A stretch of DNA of 55,600 bases from Kitasatospora cheerisanensis KCTC 2395 (GCF_000696185.1 NZ_KK853997.1:6546856-6602455), one strand, 5' to 3'; counted from the stretch's first letter, positions 16,698 through 25,808 are shown. The notes: a model not told the origin generated them from the letters alone. Numbers and translations: made by a program.

Positions 16698-17933
16698 ATG
16701 TCGACCCTGTCCCGGGCGCGGGTGCCGAACGCGCAGGCCGCGCCTGCCGTGACGCTCACCGCGACGCTCGCCCTGCTGTCGTTCCTGATGCCGCTCGCCA
16801 CGGACATGTACCTCCCGGCGTTCCCCCGGATGATCGAGGAGCTGGGCACCACCGCCTCCGGGGTGCAGTCCACGCTCACCGCGTTCCTGATCGGCTCGGG
16901 GGCGGGGCAGTTGGTGCTCGGGCCGCTGTCCGACCGGTTCGGGCGGCGCGGACCGATCCTGGTCGGGGCCGCGGTGTGCACGGTGGCGACGGCGCTGTGC
17001 GCGGTCGCGCCGAGCCTTCCCGTGCTGGTCGTGGTGCGCTTCGTGGCCGGGTTCTCCGGCGCGGCCGGTCTGGTCGTGGGGCGCGCCGTGGTCGCCGACC
17101 TGGCGTCAGGAGTCGTCGCGGCCAGGCTGTTCGGCGTGCTGATGGCGCTCGGCGGCATCGCGCCCGTCCTCGCGCCGCTGGCCGGCGGCGTCGTGGTGGG
17201 CGGGGCGGGCGGCTGGCGGGGAGTGTTCTGGGTGCTGGCGGCCGTCTCGGCGGTGATGTTCCTGGCCGCGCTGACCTTCCTTCCGGAGAGCCTCCCGGCG
17301 GAGCGGCGGCGGGCCGGCGACCCGGCGGCGACCGCCCGGGCGGCCCGGTCCGTGCTCACCGACCGGGTCTACCTCGGGTACACCTTCGCGTTCACGTTCG
17401 GCTGCGGCGCGGTGTACTGCTACATCGCCGGATCGCCGTTCCTGCTGCAGAACGTGCTCGGGTTCGGGGTCGGCGGGGCGTCGCTGGCGTTCTCGGCCGG
17501 TGCCCTGGCCGCCGCGGTGTCGAGCGCGGTCGGGGCCCGGCTGGTCGGCCGGCACACCCCCGAGCGCCTGCTGCGGATCGGCCTGACCGTGCTGCTGGTG
17601 GCGACCTTCGCCGCGCTGGCGCTCGCGCTGGCCGGGCGGCTGGACCGGGTGCCGGCGCTGTCGCTGATCTTTTTGGGGTTCCTCGGTCTCGGCCAGGTCT
17701 TCGGCACGGCGACCGCACTCGCCGTCGGGCGGGTGCCGCACGCCGCGGGCACCGGCTCCGCCGTCCTCGGCGCGCTGCAGAGCGCCTTCGGCGCGGCGGT
17801 CGCGCCACTGGTCGGCCTGGGCGGGGAGCACACCGCGGTGCCGATGTTCGTCGGCATGGCGGGCTGCGCGCTGGCAGCGGTGCTGTCGCTGCTGCTGACC
17901 CGCGAGAGCGCCCCGGCGGCGAACCCGAACTGA
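16698..17933 (+). CDS. Bcr/CflA-type MFS multidrug exporter
   Basis: A 411-residue, 12-helix major facilitator. ATDMYLPAFPRMIEELGTTA is the Bcr/CflA N-terminal signature, GQLVLGPLSDRFGRRGPILV is MFS motif A, and the helix-4 stretch VVVRFVAGFSGAAGLVVGRA follows. Exports small drugs by proton antiport; specificity unknown. ATG 16698 has no strong ribosome binding site. The last codons (SAPAANPN) and TGA coincide with the first unit of a tandem repeat array that continues downstream. Confidence 0.87.
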   Translation: MSTLSRARVPNAQAAPAVTLTATLALLSFLMPLATDMYLPAFPRMIEELGTTASGVQSTLTAFLIGSGAGQLVLGPLSDRFGRRGPILVGAAVCTVATALCAVAPSLPVLVVVRFVAGFSGAAGLVVGRAVVADLASGVVAARLFGVLMALGGIAPVLAPLAGGVVVGGAGGWRGVFWVLAAVSAVMFLAALTFLPESLPAERRRAGDPAATARAARSVLTDRVYLGYTFAFTFGCGAVYCYIAGSPFLLQNVLGFGVGGASLAFSAGALAAAVSSAVGARLVGRHTPERLLRIGLTVLLVATFAALALALAGRLDRVPALSLIFLGFLGLGQVFGTATALAVGRVPHAAGTGSAVLGALQSAFGAAVAPLVGLGGEHTAVPMFVGMAGCALAAVLSLLLTRESAPAANPN

Positions 17934-18450
17934 CGCGACATCAGGAGTCGGTCGATCGGTTCCGGCGGGCGATGGGCGGCGCATGGCGGGCTGCTTGCTG
18001 CCGGCCCGTGAGGGTGCCCCGGTGACGAGCGGGACCTGACGCGGCATCCAGGTTCGGGCGGTCGGCGGTCAGTGGTCGGCGGGCTGTCTGCTGTTGGCCG
18101 ATGAAGGTGGCCCGGCGGCGACTGGAATCTGACGGGGCATCAAGAGTGGGGCGGTCGGCGGGCGGGGCGCGCGGGGCTGTCTGCCGCCGCCGGCCGTGTG
18201 GGTTCCCCAGCAGCGAGTGGGACCTGGCGTGGCATCAAGTTCCGGGCGGTCGGTGGTCGGTGGGCGATGGGCGGGGCGCGCCGGGCTGTCTGTCGCCGGC
18301 CCGTGAGGGTGCCCCGGCGGTGAGTGGAACCTGATGTGGCATCAACGTCCGGGCAGACGGCTGTCAATGGTCGGTGGGCGACGGGCGCGGCCTGGCGGGC
18401 TGCTTGCTGCTGGCCCGTGAGGGTGCCACCCGGCGTCAACGTCCGGGCGG
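17931..18450. repeat. Degenerate tandem repeat array, about 5.5 units of 93-107 bp
   Basis: Units begin at about 17931, 18037, 18130, 18225, 18332 and 18430 (partial). Shared landmarks are TGACGNGGCATCAAG at the start, then CGGGCGGTCGG, then GGGCTGYYTGCTGCCGGCC, then CGTGAGGGTGCCCCGGCGG and a closing GAGTGGGACC. The tail of the exporter gene (CCCCGGCGGCGAACCCGAAC) matches the end of a unit, so the array seems to have grown from, or fused with, the gene's 3' end. It fills the gap to the convergent gene ending at 18511. No coding potential seen. Confidence 0.85.
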
Positions 18451-18510
18451 GCGGGGGTGTGCGGCGGGGAGGGTGCGGTCGCGCTCGTCGGCCCGTGGTC
18501 GGGGGCGAGG

Positions 18511-19134
18511 TCAGCGGTGGTGGTCGGCGAGGGCCGTGATGCGGGCGGCGAGGGCGGCGAGGGTGGGGTCCTGGCGGGTGGCGGCGGCGGTGAGGCGGCG
18601 CAGGTCGGCGTACGGGTCGCCGGTGGTGCGGTGGGGGAGGCCGAGGCGGGCGAAGGCGCGGGCGATCAGGCCGTGGGCGGTGGCGGGGCGGCGGCGGGCG
18701 AGGGCCTTGACAGCGGCGACGGCGTTGGCGAGGGCGCTGGCGGGCCGGGACCATTCGGTGTCGTCGGCGCGGGCGTCCGGGTTCTCGGCGTCGTAGCCGG
18801 GGTCGTCGGCGACGGACGCGGCGCGCACGTCCAGGTCGAGCCGCCAGAACAGCGGGACGCCGGAGAAGCGGACGAACAGCAGGCGGCGGCGGTCGGAGTG
18901 CAGGAAGTCCGGGTCGCTGCGCACCTGTTCGACGGGGCGGACGGCGGCGAGCGCGGCCGTCCCGGCGGCGAGGCAGGAGGGGAAGGCGGCGTCGGGCACC
19001 ACCCAGCGGAGGTCGATGTCGCTGAACCGGTCGGCGGTTCCGGCGGCGAGGGAGCCGAGCAGGTCGGTGCTGGAGCCGTCGCAGCAGCGTTCGAGGGCGG
19101 TGCGGACGGCGGCGGCCAGGGCGTCGCGGGTCAT
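18511..19134 (-). CDS. Nucleotidyltransferase-domain protein
   Basis: A 207-residue protein of the polymerase-beta superfamily: LLGSLAAGTADRFSDIDLRW (residues 25-44) gives the GS motif and the D39/D41 metal-binding pair. The remainder is helical with SRPASALANAVAAVKALARR, like aminoglycoside/lincosamide-type or kanamycin nucleotidyltransferase relatives. It may transfer a nucleotide to a small molecule; the acceptor is unknown. Its ATG overlaps the stop of the upstream deaminase gene (ATGA), so the two are translationally coupled and probably act together. Confidence 0.72.
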   Translation of the reverse strand: MTRDALAAAVRTALERCCDGSSTDLLGSLAAGTADRFSDIDLRWVVPDAAFPSCLAAGTAALAAVRPVEQVRSDPDFLHSDRRRLLFVRFSGVPLFWRLDLDVRAASVADDPGYDAENPDARADDTEWSRPASALANAVAAVKALARRRPATAHGLIARAFARLGLPHRTTGDPYADLRRLTAAATRQDPTLAALAARITALADHHR

Positions 19135-19592
19135 TCGCCGATGTCCTCGTGCCACAGGTCGGGGCGGGCAGCGATGAAGTCGGTCATCAGCCGGACGCAC
19201 TGCGGATCGTTCAGCAGGGTGATGCCGGTGCCGTGCTCGGCGAGCCAGTTGTGGCCGCCGGTGAAGGTGACGGACTCGCCGATCACCACGTGGCCGATGC
19301 CGAACTGCCGGACCAGGCCGGAGCAGTACCAGCAGGGGGAGAGCGTGGTGACCATCACCGTGTCCCGGTAGCCGCGCAGCCGGCCGGCGGCGCGGAACGC
19401 GGCGGTCTCGGCGTGCATGGACGGATCGCCGTCCTGGACGCGGCGGTTGTGGCCGCGCCCGAGCAGTTCGCCGTTCAGGCCGAACAGCGCCGCCCCGATC
19501 GGGATGCCGCCCTCGGCGAGGCCGAGCCGGGCCTCCGCGACCGCGACCGTCAGCCACTCGCGGGCCTGATCCTCCGTCACCCGACCGTCCAC
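19131..19592 (-). CDS. Zinc-dependent nucleobase deaminase
   Basis: A 153-residue member of the cytidine-deaminase fold. MHAETAAFRAAG gives the zinc ligand His60 and proton shuttle Glu62, and SPCWYC gives Cys87 and Cys90. The sequence around TLSPCWYCSGLVRQFGIGHV and the length resemble fungal-type cytosine deaminase and related guanine deaminases more than tRNA adenosine deaminase. It would hydrolyse an amino group from cytosine or an analogue in the cytoplasm. First gene of a two-gene unit with the nucleotidyltransferase gene. Confidence 0.82.
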   Translation of the reverse strand: MDGRVTEDQAREWLTVAVAEARLGLAEGGIPIGAALFGLNGELLGRGHNRRVQDGDPSMHAETAAFRAAGRLRGYRDTVMVTTLSPCWYCSGLVRQFGIGHVVIGESVTFTGGHNWLAEHGTGITLLNDPQCVRLMTDFIAARPDLWHEDIGE

Positions 19593-19825
19593 CGGCCACC
19601 TCCTCCTGTCCGGTGCCGTCTACCCGCTCGTCCCGGTGCTCACCGCCGGCGGGGCGTTGTTCGCCCGATGGGGTGTTCGCCGCGGGCGGGGCGCGGTGGA
19701 CCGAAGGGCTGAACCCGGCCACCCGCCGGGCGGGCGTGCGGTCGGCCGCCGGGGTCCGAACCTACGTTGGGGGCGACCCCGCCCGGGCCGTGTCCGGCGG
19801 CCGGGCGCCCACCCGAGGAGTGAGC

Positions 19826-21328
19826 ATGACGGCAGAACCGATCGCGTCGCCGGCCGCGCTGGCGATGACCCTGGCCGCGATCGCGGCGACGGGGGCGACC
19901 CCGCGGCCCTCGGGGGAGTCCCTGGCGGAGCAGCGGCTGCGGATCTCCGTCGGCATCACCCGCCAGCTGTCGGACCGTTCGCTGGCCACGCAGGGCACCT
20001 GGGAGCTGGCCTGGCTCGGGCTGAGCCCGTACAACGCGAACCTGGCGTACGTGGCGCGGAACCTGCACGACCCGAACGTGCTGGCGGTGGTCGTCCGCGG
20101 GACGGACGCCGAGGTGACCGACCTGCTGGAGGACCTGGACGTCGGCACGGTGGTCCCGTTCACCACCGGCGGATCCGCCCGGCCGCTGTCCGTGTCGAAG
20201 GGCGTGATGGCCGCGTTCACCGAGGTGCTCGGCATGCTCGACGCGCCCCCGCCGACCGGCGGCGGCCTGGAGCAGGCGCTGACCGGCCTGATCGCCGACG
20301 CGCCCGGCCAGGCGGCGGTGTACGTGATCGGCCACAGCCTGGGCGGCTGCATCGCGACCGTGCTGGCCCTGCACCTGCACGCCCGGGCCTGGGGCGGACC
20401 GAGGCCGGAGGTCGGGGTGATCACCTTCGCCGCGCCCACCGCCGGACTGAAGGACTTCGCCGAGCACTTCGAGTCGGTGAAGTGGACGGTCGACCTGCGC
20501 TACGCCAACGACTACGACCTGGTGCCGCGGGCCTGGGACGACCTCGCCGCCGCCCGCAAGTGGTACCCGGCCGACCACGGGCCGGTCGCGCCCGCCGACG
20601 TCAAGGACGTGCTGATCCCCGAGTTCGAGGCGCTCACCGGGCCCAACACCTACGTCCAGCCGGGCAAGGCGCAGGGCCTGAACGGCGAGTACGGGCACTA
20701 CGACCACGACCTGGTGAAGAGCTCGACCGAGGACTTCTTCGGCCAGGTCGCCCACCAGCACGCCAACTCCACCTACCTGAAGCTGCTGAAGGCGCACCAG
20801 TTGCCCGCCGGCCCGGTGGTGACCTCCGTCGAACCGGCCACCGGCGAGGCGGGCAGCACCGTCGTCGTCACCGGCCGCGGCTTCGGCCCGGACAGCGCGG
20901 TCGACTTCGGCACCCTCGCCTGCCCGGCCCACCTGGTCGAGAGCGACACCCGGATCACGGCGACCGTGCCCTTCGGCACCGGTGTCGTCGACGTCCGGGT
21001 CACCACCACCCTGGGCACCTCGCCCGCCGTCCCGACCGGGCAGTTCGCCTACGGCGGCCCGCAGCCCGTCCTGCTCACCGGCATCAGCCCCGACAGCGGG
21101 AAGGCCGGGACCACCGTCACCCTCACCGGCACCGGCTTCGCCGAGCACCCCGTCGTCTACTTCGGCAAGCGCCGCTCGGACTCCGTCACCTACGAGTCGC
21201 CGACCCGGATCACCGCGCAGGCGCCGGCCTCCGGCTCTCCGCGCAGCAGGACGGTGGACGTCCGGGTGCTGGTGAACGGCTACCTCTCCCCGGCCGGACC
21301 CGCCGACGAGTACACCTACCCCGACTGA
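19826..21328 (+). CDS. Class 3 lipase-like hydrolase with two TIG domains
   Basis: A 500-residue protein. Residues about 40-330 are an alpha/beta hydrolase of the lipase class 3 type: VLAVVVRGTDAEVTDLLEDL, then AAVYVIGHSLGGCIATVLAL with the GHSLGG nucleophile elbow, ANDYDLVPRAWDDL holding the probable acid, and a late HYDHD. Residues about 335-500 are two IPT/TIG immunoglobulin-like domains (SVEPATGEAGSTVVVTGRGF and GISPDSGKAGTTVTLTGTGF). No signal peptide is seen, so the site of action is unclear. ATG 19826 is preceded by GAGGAG at 19815. The stop codon is half of a palindrome shared with the convergent gene. Confidence 0.78.
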   Translation: MTAEPIASPAALAMTLAAIAATGATPRPSGESLAEQRLRISVGITRQLSDRSLATQGTWELAWLGLSPYNANLAYVARNLHDPNVLAVVVRGTDAEVTDLLEDLDVGTVVPFTTGGSARPLSVSKGVMAAFTEVLGMLDAPPPTGGGLEQALTGLIADAPGQAAVYVIGHSLGGCIATVLALHLHARAWGGPRPEVGVITFAAPTAGLKDFAEHFESVKWTVDLRYANDYDLVPRAWDDLAAARKWYPADHGPVAPADVKDVLIPEFEALTGPNTYVQPGKAQGLNGEYGHYDHDLVKSSTEDFFGQVAHQHANSTYLKLLKAHQLPAGPVVTSVEPATGEAGSTVVVTGRGFGPDSAVDFGTLACPAHLVESDTRITATVPFGTGVVDVRVTTTLGTSPAVPTGQFAYGGPQPVLLTGISPDSGKAGTTVTLTGTGFAEHPVVYFGKRRSDSVTYESPTRITAQAPASGSPRSRTVDVRVLVNGYLSPAGPADEYTYPD

Positions 21329-21342
21329 CCCGCGCCGGGTCA
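21326..21342. terminator. Palindrome carrying both stop codons of convergent genes
   Basis: TGACCCGCGCCGGGTCA is a perfect 17-bp palindrome (7-bp arms, CGC centre). Its first three bases are the stop of the lipase gene and its last three the reverse-strand stop of the DUF5937 gene. Confidence 0.6.
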
Positions 21343-22422
21343 GCGCAGCACCGCCGCCAGCAGGTCGGCGCCGAGGGCGGCGGTGGCCGGCAGGTCGAGC
21401 GCGTGGTGCACGTAGCGGCCCCGGCGGCGGGCCGTGAGCAGGCCGGCCCGGCGCAGCGCCGCCAGGTGCCGGGAGACCTCGGGCGCGGTGAGGTTCCAGG
21501 CGTGCGCGAGCTCCCCGGTGGTGTGCGGGCCGCGCGCCAGGGTGCGGACCAGCCGCAGCCGGACCGGGTGCGCGAGCGCCTCCAGCCGCTGCTGCACCAG
21601 GTCCAGCGGGACGGCGTCGGCGGGTCCGCCGGCCACCGGGTACTGGACCACGGGCTGCCAGCCCGCGGCGTGCACGGCGACCAGGTGCGGGTGGCCGAAG
21701 ACGCTCGGCAGGAAGGTGACACCCGCCGGGCCGGCCGCCGTCGCGGAGTCCTGGAGCTTGTCGAGGACGAGCGAACCGCCGTCCGCCGTGAGCGAGACCG
21801 CCGCCGACACCTCGGCCAGCGCCGCCGCAAGCCCCTGGCGGACCGTCAGGTCGGCCTTGGCGCGGACGTCCTGGCCGAGCCGGGCGGCCAGCGCCGGCCA
21901 CTCGGCGTCGAAGAAGGCCTCCGCGCACTGCTCCAGGGTCTCCCGGATCCGCGCCCGCACGGACCCCGGGTCGGTCAACAGGCGGTCGGCGAACGCCTCC
22001 TGGCGCGGGCCGCGGGCCTGCGCCCGGTCGAGCGCGTCGGCCCGGGCGGCCGGGTCGAGCAGCGGCGAGCCGCCGGCCGGCCCGAGGCGGGGAGAACCGC
22101 AGGTACTGATCAGCGCCGTCCGGACGTACCGGTCGTCGTCGATCCGGTCGACGTCGTCCAGCTCGGCGGCCAGGGTGGCGCGCGGCCGGGCCGGCACCAG
22201 GAAGTCGGCGCGGGAGGACCGCCACAGGAACTCGGCCTCGTGCAGCCGGTCCGCGAGCTCCGGCCGCAGGTCCGCCCGGACGGCGGCCGCCCACCCGGCG
22301 TGCTGCGGGTGGTGGTCGGGCGCGGCCAGCACGTGCAGCACGGCGGCCAGTTCGGCGAGTGGTGAGACGGCGAACCGGATCCGCTCCGGCGGCGTCCCGG
22401 TCAGGTCGATGCGCAGGGTCAC
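21340..22422 (-). CDS. ArsR-type regulator with DUF5937 N-terminal domain
   Basis: A 360-residue protein. The N-terminal 250 residues (PPERIRFAVSPLAELAAVLH, RARIRETLEQCAEAFFDAEW, PLDLVQQRLEALAHPVRLRL at the junction) match the DUF5937 layout known in streptomycetes. The last 90 residues are an ArsR-like winged helix: GPHTTGELAHAWNLTAPEVS, RHLAALRRAGLLTARRRGRY. There is no metal-binding Cys motif, so it is unlikely to be a metal sensor. Start is GTG 22422 (MTLRIDLTG). Target genes unknown. Confidence 0.78.
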   Translation of the reverse strand: MTLRIDLTGTPPERIRFAVSPLAELAAVLHVLAAPDHHPQHAGWAAAVRADLRPELADRLHEAEFLWRSSRADFLVPARPRATLAAELDDVDRIDDDRYVRTALISTCGSPRLGPAGGSPLLDPAARADALDRAQARGPRQEAFADRLLTDPGSVRARIRETLEQCAEAFFDAEWPALAARLGQDVRAKADLTVRQGLAAALAEVSAAVSLTADGGSLVLDKLQDSATAAGPAGVTFLPSVFGHPHLVAVHAAGWQPVVQYPVAGGPADAVPLDLVQQRLEALAHPVRLRLVRTLARGPHTTGELAHAWNLTAPEVSRHLAALRRAGLLTARRRGRYVHHALDLPATAALGADLLAAVLR

Positions 22423-22942
22423 CCGCCCATCCTCCCCGCCCGCCCGTCCGGCCCGCCACGCGCCCACCGGCTCCGCGCCAACCCGGCCGCCGGCTACTGG
22501 AGTTGCCGCCACCTGCGGGCTCGCCCTCGGCGCGTGCACGGACGAGCGGCACTGCACCGCCCCGGCCATGGATCTCGGCTACGCCGTCCTTCACGGGCCG
22601 GACTCCGGGTGGTGCACATCGGCTGCGCCGCGGTCCTCCCGCTCCCGATCGAGTGGCTGGGCGGCGAGATCGGCCTGTGCACCGTGCCCGTCGCGATGCT
22701 GCGGCAACTGGCGGTCGGCGCGGCGGCCCGGCCCCGTCCGGCGCTCGGGCCGCCCCGCCTGCAACGGGAACCCGCCGGCCGAGCTGGGCTCCGCGACGCC
22801 GGCGGTCACGGCCCGGGGTGCCGCCCTCGCCCTGCTGGTCGGGCCCGGCCGGTGGGCTCGGTCGCGGGCCGCCGCTTAGCACGCCGGTGAACCGCGGACC
22901 GGACCGGCCGCCCGTGGACGGCTCGGTCCGGCCCGCGGCGCC
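22423..22942. other. 520-bp stretch without a confident gene; possible frameshifted remnant
   Basis: No clean gene is seen. Coding-like composition appears in pieces: ATG 22568 gives MDLGYAVLHGPDSG, then one frame over VVHIGCAAVLPLPIEWLGGE and LCTVPVAMLRQLAVG, then back again LGSATPAVTARGAALALLVG with a stop at 22877-22879. Adding one G at about 22607 (GGGT read for GGGGT) joins the first two pieces. It may be a small gene with read errors, a decayed gene, or chance. Confidence 0.3.
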
Positions 22943-24235
22943 CTACGGGTGGCCGGTCGGTCGGGCCAGGACCACCGGCAGGGTGCGGTGCCCGTTGGAG
23001 ATCAGCGACTCGACCGGCTCCAGCTCGGCGCCCGGGGCCAGCGCGAGCGCCGGGAAGCGTTCGAACAGCGCGCGCAGCGTCGTCCGGGCCTCCAGTCGGG
23101 CCAGCGGTGCGCCGAGACAGAAGTGCGGGCCGTGGCCGAACGCCAGGTGGTCCTTGACCGGCCGGGTGACGTCGAACGCCGCGCCGCTGTCGCCGTGCCG
23201 CACCGGGTGGCGGCCGGCCGCCGCGTACGACGCGAGGATCGCCTCGCCCTGATGGACCGTCACCCCGCCCGGCAGCTCGATGTCCGCCAGGGCGTACCGC
23301 ATCGGCAGGTGCGCCAGCGGCGACTCCCGGCGCAGCGACTCCTCCACCACGTCGTCCCAGCCGGCCTTGCCCTCGCGGACCAGGGCCAGCTGGTCGGGGT
23401 GGGTGAGCAGCAGCGCGATGGCGTTGTCGATCAGGTTGACGGTGGTCTCGTAGCCGGCGGCGACCACCAGCATGACGGTGTCGAGCAGTTCCTCCTCGGT
23501 GAGCGCCCCGCCGTCGCCCTCGGTGTCGCGGGCGGCGATCAGCAGGGAGGTCATGTCGTCGCCGGGCCGCTCGCGCTTGCCCGCGACCAGCGCCGAAATC
23601 ACCTCGTACAGCGCCACGTTGTTGGCCTGCGACTCCTCCGGGCCGAGGGTGGTGTCGAACACCCCCTCGACGTAGTGGCTGAAGCTCTCGCGCAGTTCGT
23701 CGGGCAGGCCGAGCAGGTGGGCGATGACCAGGATCGGCAGCGCGCGGGCCAGCTCCTGCCGCAGGTCCACCGGCGTCCCGTCGGCGCCGGCGGCGGCGAC
23801 CGCGTCGAGCAGCCCCGCCGTCATGCCCTCGATGCGGTCGGCCAGGCCCGCGACCTGACGGGGCGTGAAGGCCGCGCTCACCAGGCGGCGCAGCCGGCGG
23901 TGGTGCTCGACGTCGGTGGTGGACATGTTGCGGGCCGTCACCCACAGGGCCAGCGGCCAGCCGGCCGCCACCCGCTCGTAGTCCGGCCAGTGCTGCGGGC
24001 CGTTCTTGGCGATGCGCGGGTCCTTGAGCAGTTCCTCCAGCAGGTCCGGGTCGGACACCGCCCACACCTGCACGCCGAGGATGTCGGCGGGCGTGGCGGG
24101 CCCGCGCGCGATCAGTTCGGCGGTTTCGGCATCGCGGGCCCGGCCGGTGGGGTCCAGGACCAGCATCGAGTGATCGACCGGGCACTTCAGCGGGCGGTTC
24201 AGCGAGGTCGTCGGATTCTCCAACTGACGCTCCAC
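22943..24235 (-). CDS. Cytochrome P450 (CYP107-like)
   Basis: A 430-residue P450. The I-helix oxygen-binding segment VVAAGYETTVNLIDNA, the ExxR motif in VVEESLRRESPLAHLP, and the heme-binding loop LAFGHGPHFCLGAPLARLEA are all intact. The start HSMLVLDPTGRARDAETAEL and the WVTARNMSTTDVEHHRRLRR C-helix are typical of bacterial class I enzymes that use ferredoxin. No ferredoxin gene is adjacent. Substrate unknown; such enzymes often hydroxylate polyketides or xenobiotics. GTG start with AAGGAGC upstream. Divergent from an MFS exporter, which may share control. Confidence 0.9.
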   Translation of the reverse strand: MERQLENPTTSLNRPLKCPVDHSMLVLDPTGRARDAETAELIARGPATPADILGVQVWAVSDPDLLEELLKDPRIAKNGPQHWPDYERVAAGWPLALWVTARNMSTTDVEHHRRLRRLVSAAFTPRQVAGLADRIEGMTAGLLDAVAAAGADGTPVDLRQELARALPILVIAHLLGLPDELRESFSHYVEGVFDTTLGPEESQANNVALYEVISALVAGKRERPGDDMTSLLIAARDTEGDGGALTEEELLDTVMLVVAAGYETTVNLIDNAIALLLTHPDQLALVREGKAGWDDVVEESLRRESPLAHLPMRYALADIELPGGVTVHQGEAILASYAAAGRHPVRHGDSGAAFDVTRPVKDHLAFGHGPHFCLGAPLARLEARTTLRALFERFPALALAPGAELEPVESLISNGHRTLPVVLARPTGHP

Positions 24236-24407
24236 GAAAGCTCCTTCAGACGGGTCGAGACGCGGGTCGGGCGCGTTTCGTCGAGAATCACCCGCGGTCC
24301 GGAGGCCTGTCGAGTGCGCATCACCCGGGCCCCCGCGCGCCGGACGCGCCCCTGCTCAGCGCCCCTTTTCCTGCCAACTCCGGCGTTGCCCGACCGGCCC
24401 TTCCCGA

Positions 24408-24424
24408 TTGACGAGGACCGTCAA
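24408..24424. promoter_or_regulatory. Inverted repeat with -35-like arm upstream of the MFS gene
   Basis: TTGACG (24408-24413) and CGTCAA (24419-24424) are 6-bp inverted arms around AGGAC, 42 bp before the MFS start. The left arm equals a -35 consensus, so it may be a promoter covered by a repressor. The remaining 230-bp divergent region shows no gene. Confidence 0.35.
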
Positions 24425-24465
24425 CCCGCGTGACCCGGACGGCCCCGGCGAAGACCGTTTGCGGC

Positions 24466-25668
24466 ATGACGACGACCACCACCACACCCCGGCCGACACC
24501 CCGCCAACTCGTCCGGGCCGGCGGCGGAGCGCGCTACGCGGCGGCGCTCGCCGTGGACGCGGTCGGCACCGGCCTGCTGCGGCCCTTCCTGCTGCTGTAC
24601 GGCATCACGGTGCTCGGCCTCGGCGCGGCCGCCACCGGCCTGGCCATGACGGCGGGGATCGTCGCCGGCCTGGCCGCGATGCCGCCGCTCGGCCGCTGGC
24701 TCGACCGGGGCGCGCGCAGCACCGCCGTCGCCGCGTCCATGCTGGTGCGGGTCGCCGGGGTCGCGGTCCTGCTCGCCACCCCGCACGGGAACGCGGTGCT
24801 GTTCGCGGCCGCCGCGCTGATCCTCGGCATCGGCAACCAGGCCTGGCCCGCCGCCCACGCCGCCCTGGTCGCCACCGTCTCCGACGGCCCCGTCCGCGAC
24901 GCCGCGCTCGCCGCCGCCCGCGCCGTCCGCAACGCCGGCCTCGGCGTCGGCGCACTGCTCGCGACGGTCTGCCTGAGCGGGGGAGCACCCGCCCTGCGCG
25001 CCCTGGCGGCCGTCTCGGGTGCGGGCTTCCTGGCGGCGGCCCTGCTGGCCCACTCGGTGCGGGTGACGGCCGTGCCCGCGACGTCCTCGACCGCCACCCC
25101 CGTCGCGACGCCGACCGGGCGGGGGCTGGGCGCCGTGCTGCTGGCCAACGTGGTGTACGTGTTCTGCCTGAACGTCCCCGAAGTGGCGCTGCCGCTCATT
25201 CTGGTGACGGTCCTTCATGCTTCGCCGGCCTGGTCGGCGGCGGTCTTCGTCACCAACACCGTGCTGGTGGTGGCCCTCCAACTGCCCGTCACCACCTGGG
25301 CGGCGGCCCGCTGGTCGCGCGGCACCGTGCTGGCCCTGTCCGGTGCCGTCCTCGCCGCGAGCTACCTCGGCTTCCTGCTGGCCGCCCCGTTCGGACCGCT
25401 CGCCGTCGCCCTGGTGTCCGTGCCCTGCACCCTCGGCGAGATCCTCTACGCGGGCAGCTCCACCGCCCTGGTCACCGCCCTCGCCCCGCCACCCGTCCTC
25501 GGCCGCGCCCTGGCCCGCTTCCAACTCTCCACCGGGCTCGGCCTCGCCCTCTCCCCGGCCGCCATCACCGCCCTCACCGCCCTCAGCCCCCTCGCCCTCT
25601 GGACCACCCTCGCCACCACCACCCTCGCCGCCTCCGCCACCGTCCACCACACCACCCGCCCGACCTGA
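24466..25668 (+). CDS. MFS transporter
   Basis: A 400-residue, 12-helix major facilitator beginning MTTTTTTPRPTPRQLVRAGG. Motif-like pieces are LLLYGITVLGLGAAATGLAM (helix 1-2), AMPPLGRWLDRGARST (a motif-A-like loop with GRWLDR), ALARFQLSTGLGLALSPAAI in helix 10-11. It resembles small drug exporters of actinobacteria. Substrate unknown. ATG 24466 was preferred over a GTG at 24430 because the coding bias begins there. Head-to-head with the CYP107-like P450, which suggests a link to the P450 product or substrate. Confidence 0.8.
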   Translation: MTTTTTTPRPTPRQLVRAGGGARYAAALAVDAVGTGLLRPFLLLYGITVLGLGAAATGLAMTAGIVAGLAAMPPLGRWLDRGARSTAVAASMLVRVAGVAVLLATPHGNAVLFAAAALILGIGNQAWPAAHAALVATVSDGPVRDAALAAARAVRNAGLGVGALLATVCLSGGAPALRALAAVSGAGFLAAALLAHSVRVTAVPATSSTATPVATPTGRGLGAVLLANVVYVFCLNVPEVALPLILVTVLHASPAWSAAVFVTNTVLVVALQLPVTTWAAARWSRGTVLALSGAVLAASYLGFLLAAPFGPLAVALVSVPCTLGEILYAGSSTALVTALAPPPVLGRALARFQLSTGLGLALSPAAITALTALSPLALWTTLATTTLAASATVHHTTRPT

Positions 25669-25679
25669 GCCCCCGACAA

Positions 25680-25794
25680 GTTGACGATTCCCACTGCTCG
25701 CCGTCCCGGCCCGGCCGGAGGCCGCTTTCACGAGCCGGCGGAGTCGATTCATCGCTTCGGGGGCCGGCTGCCGGTCCCGTGGGTTGACGATTCC
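25680..25794 (+). promoter_or_regulatory. Repeated GTTGACGATTCC elements before the EI24 gene
   Basis: The 12-mer GTTGACGATTCC occurs at 25680-25691 and again at 25783-25794, 103 bp apart, in the gap between the MFS and EI24 genes. Both contain a -35-like TTGACG. The downstream copy is only 15 bases from the ATG at 25809, so it may be an operator while the upstream copy is the promoter or a second site. Confidence 0.35.
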
Positions 25795-25808
25795 TTTAAG
25801 GTGCGGGG

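Noticed and set aside
17931..18450. CRISPR array
   Set aside because: Units are 93-107 bp, contiguous and degenerate, with no constant short repeat and unique spacers, and no cas genes are near.
22494..22890. Several overlapping short open frames in the gap before the P450 gene
   Set aside because: None keeps coding bias over its length and none has a recognisable start context; only a possible frameshifted remnant is noted.
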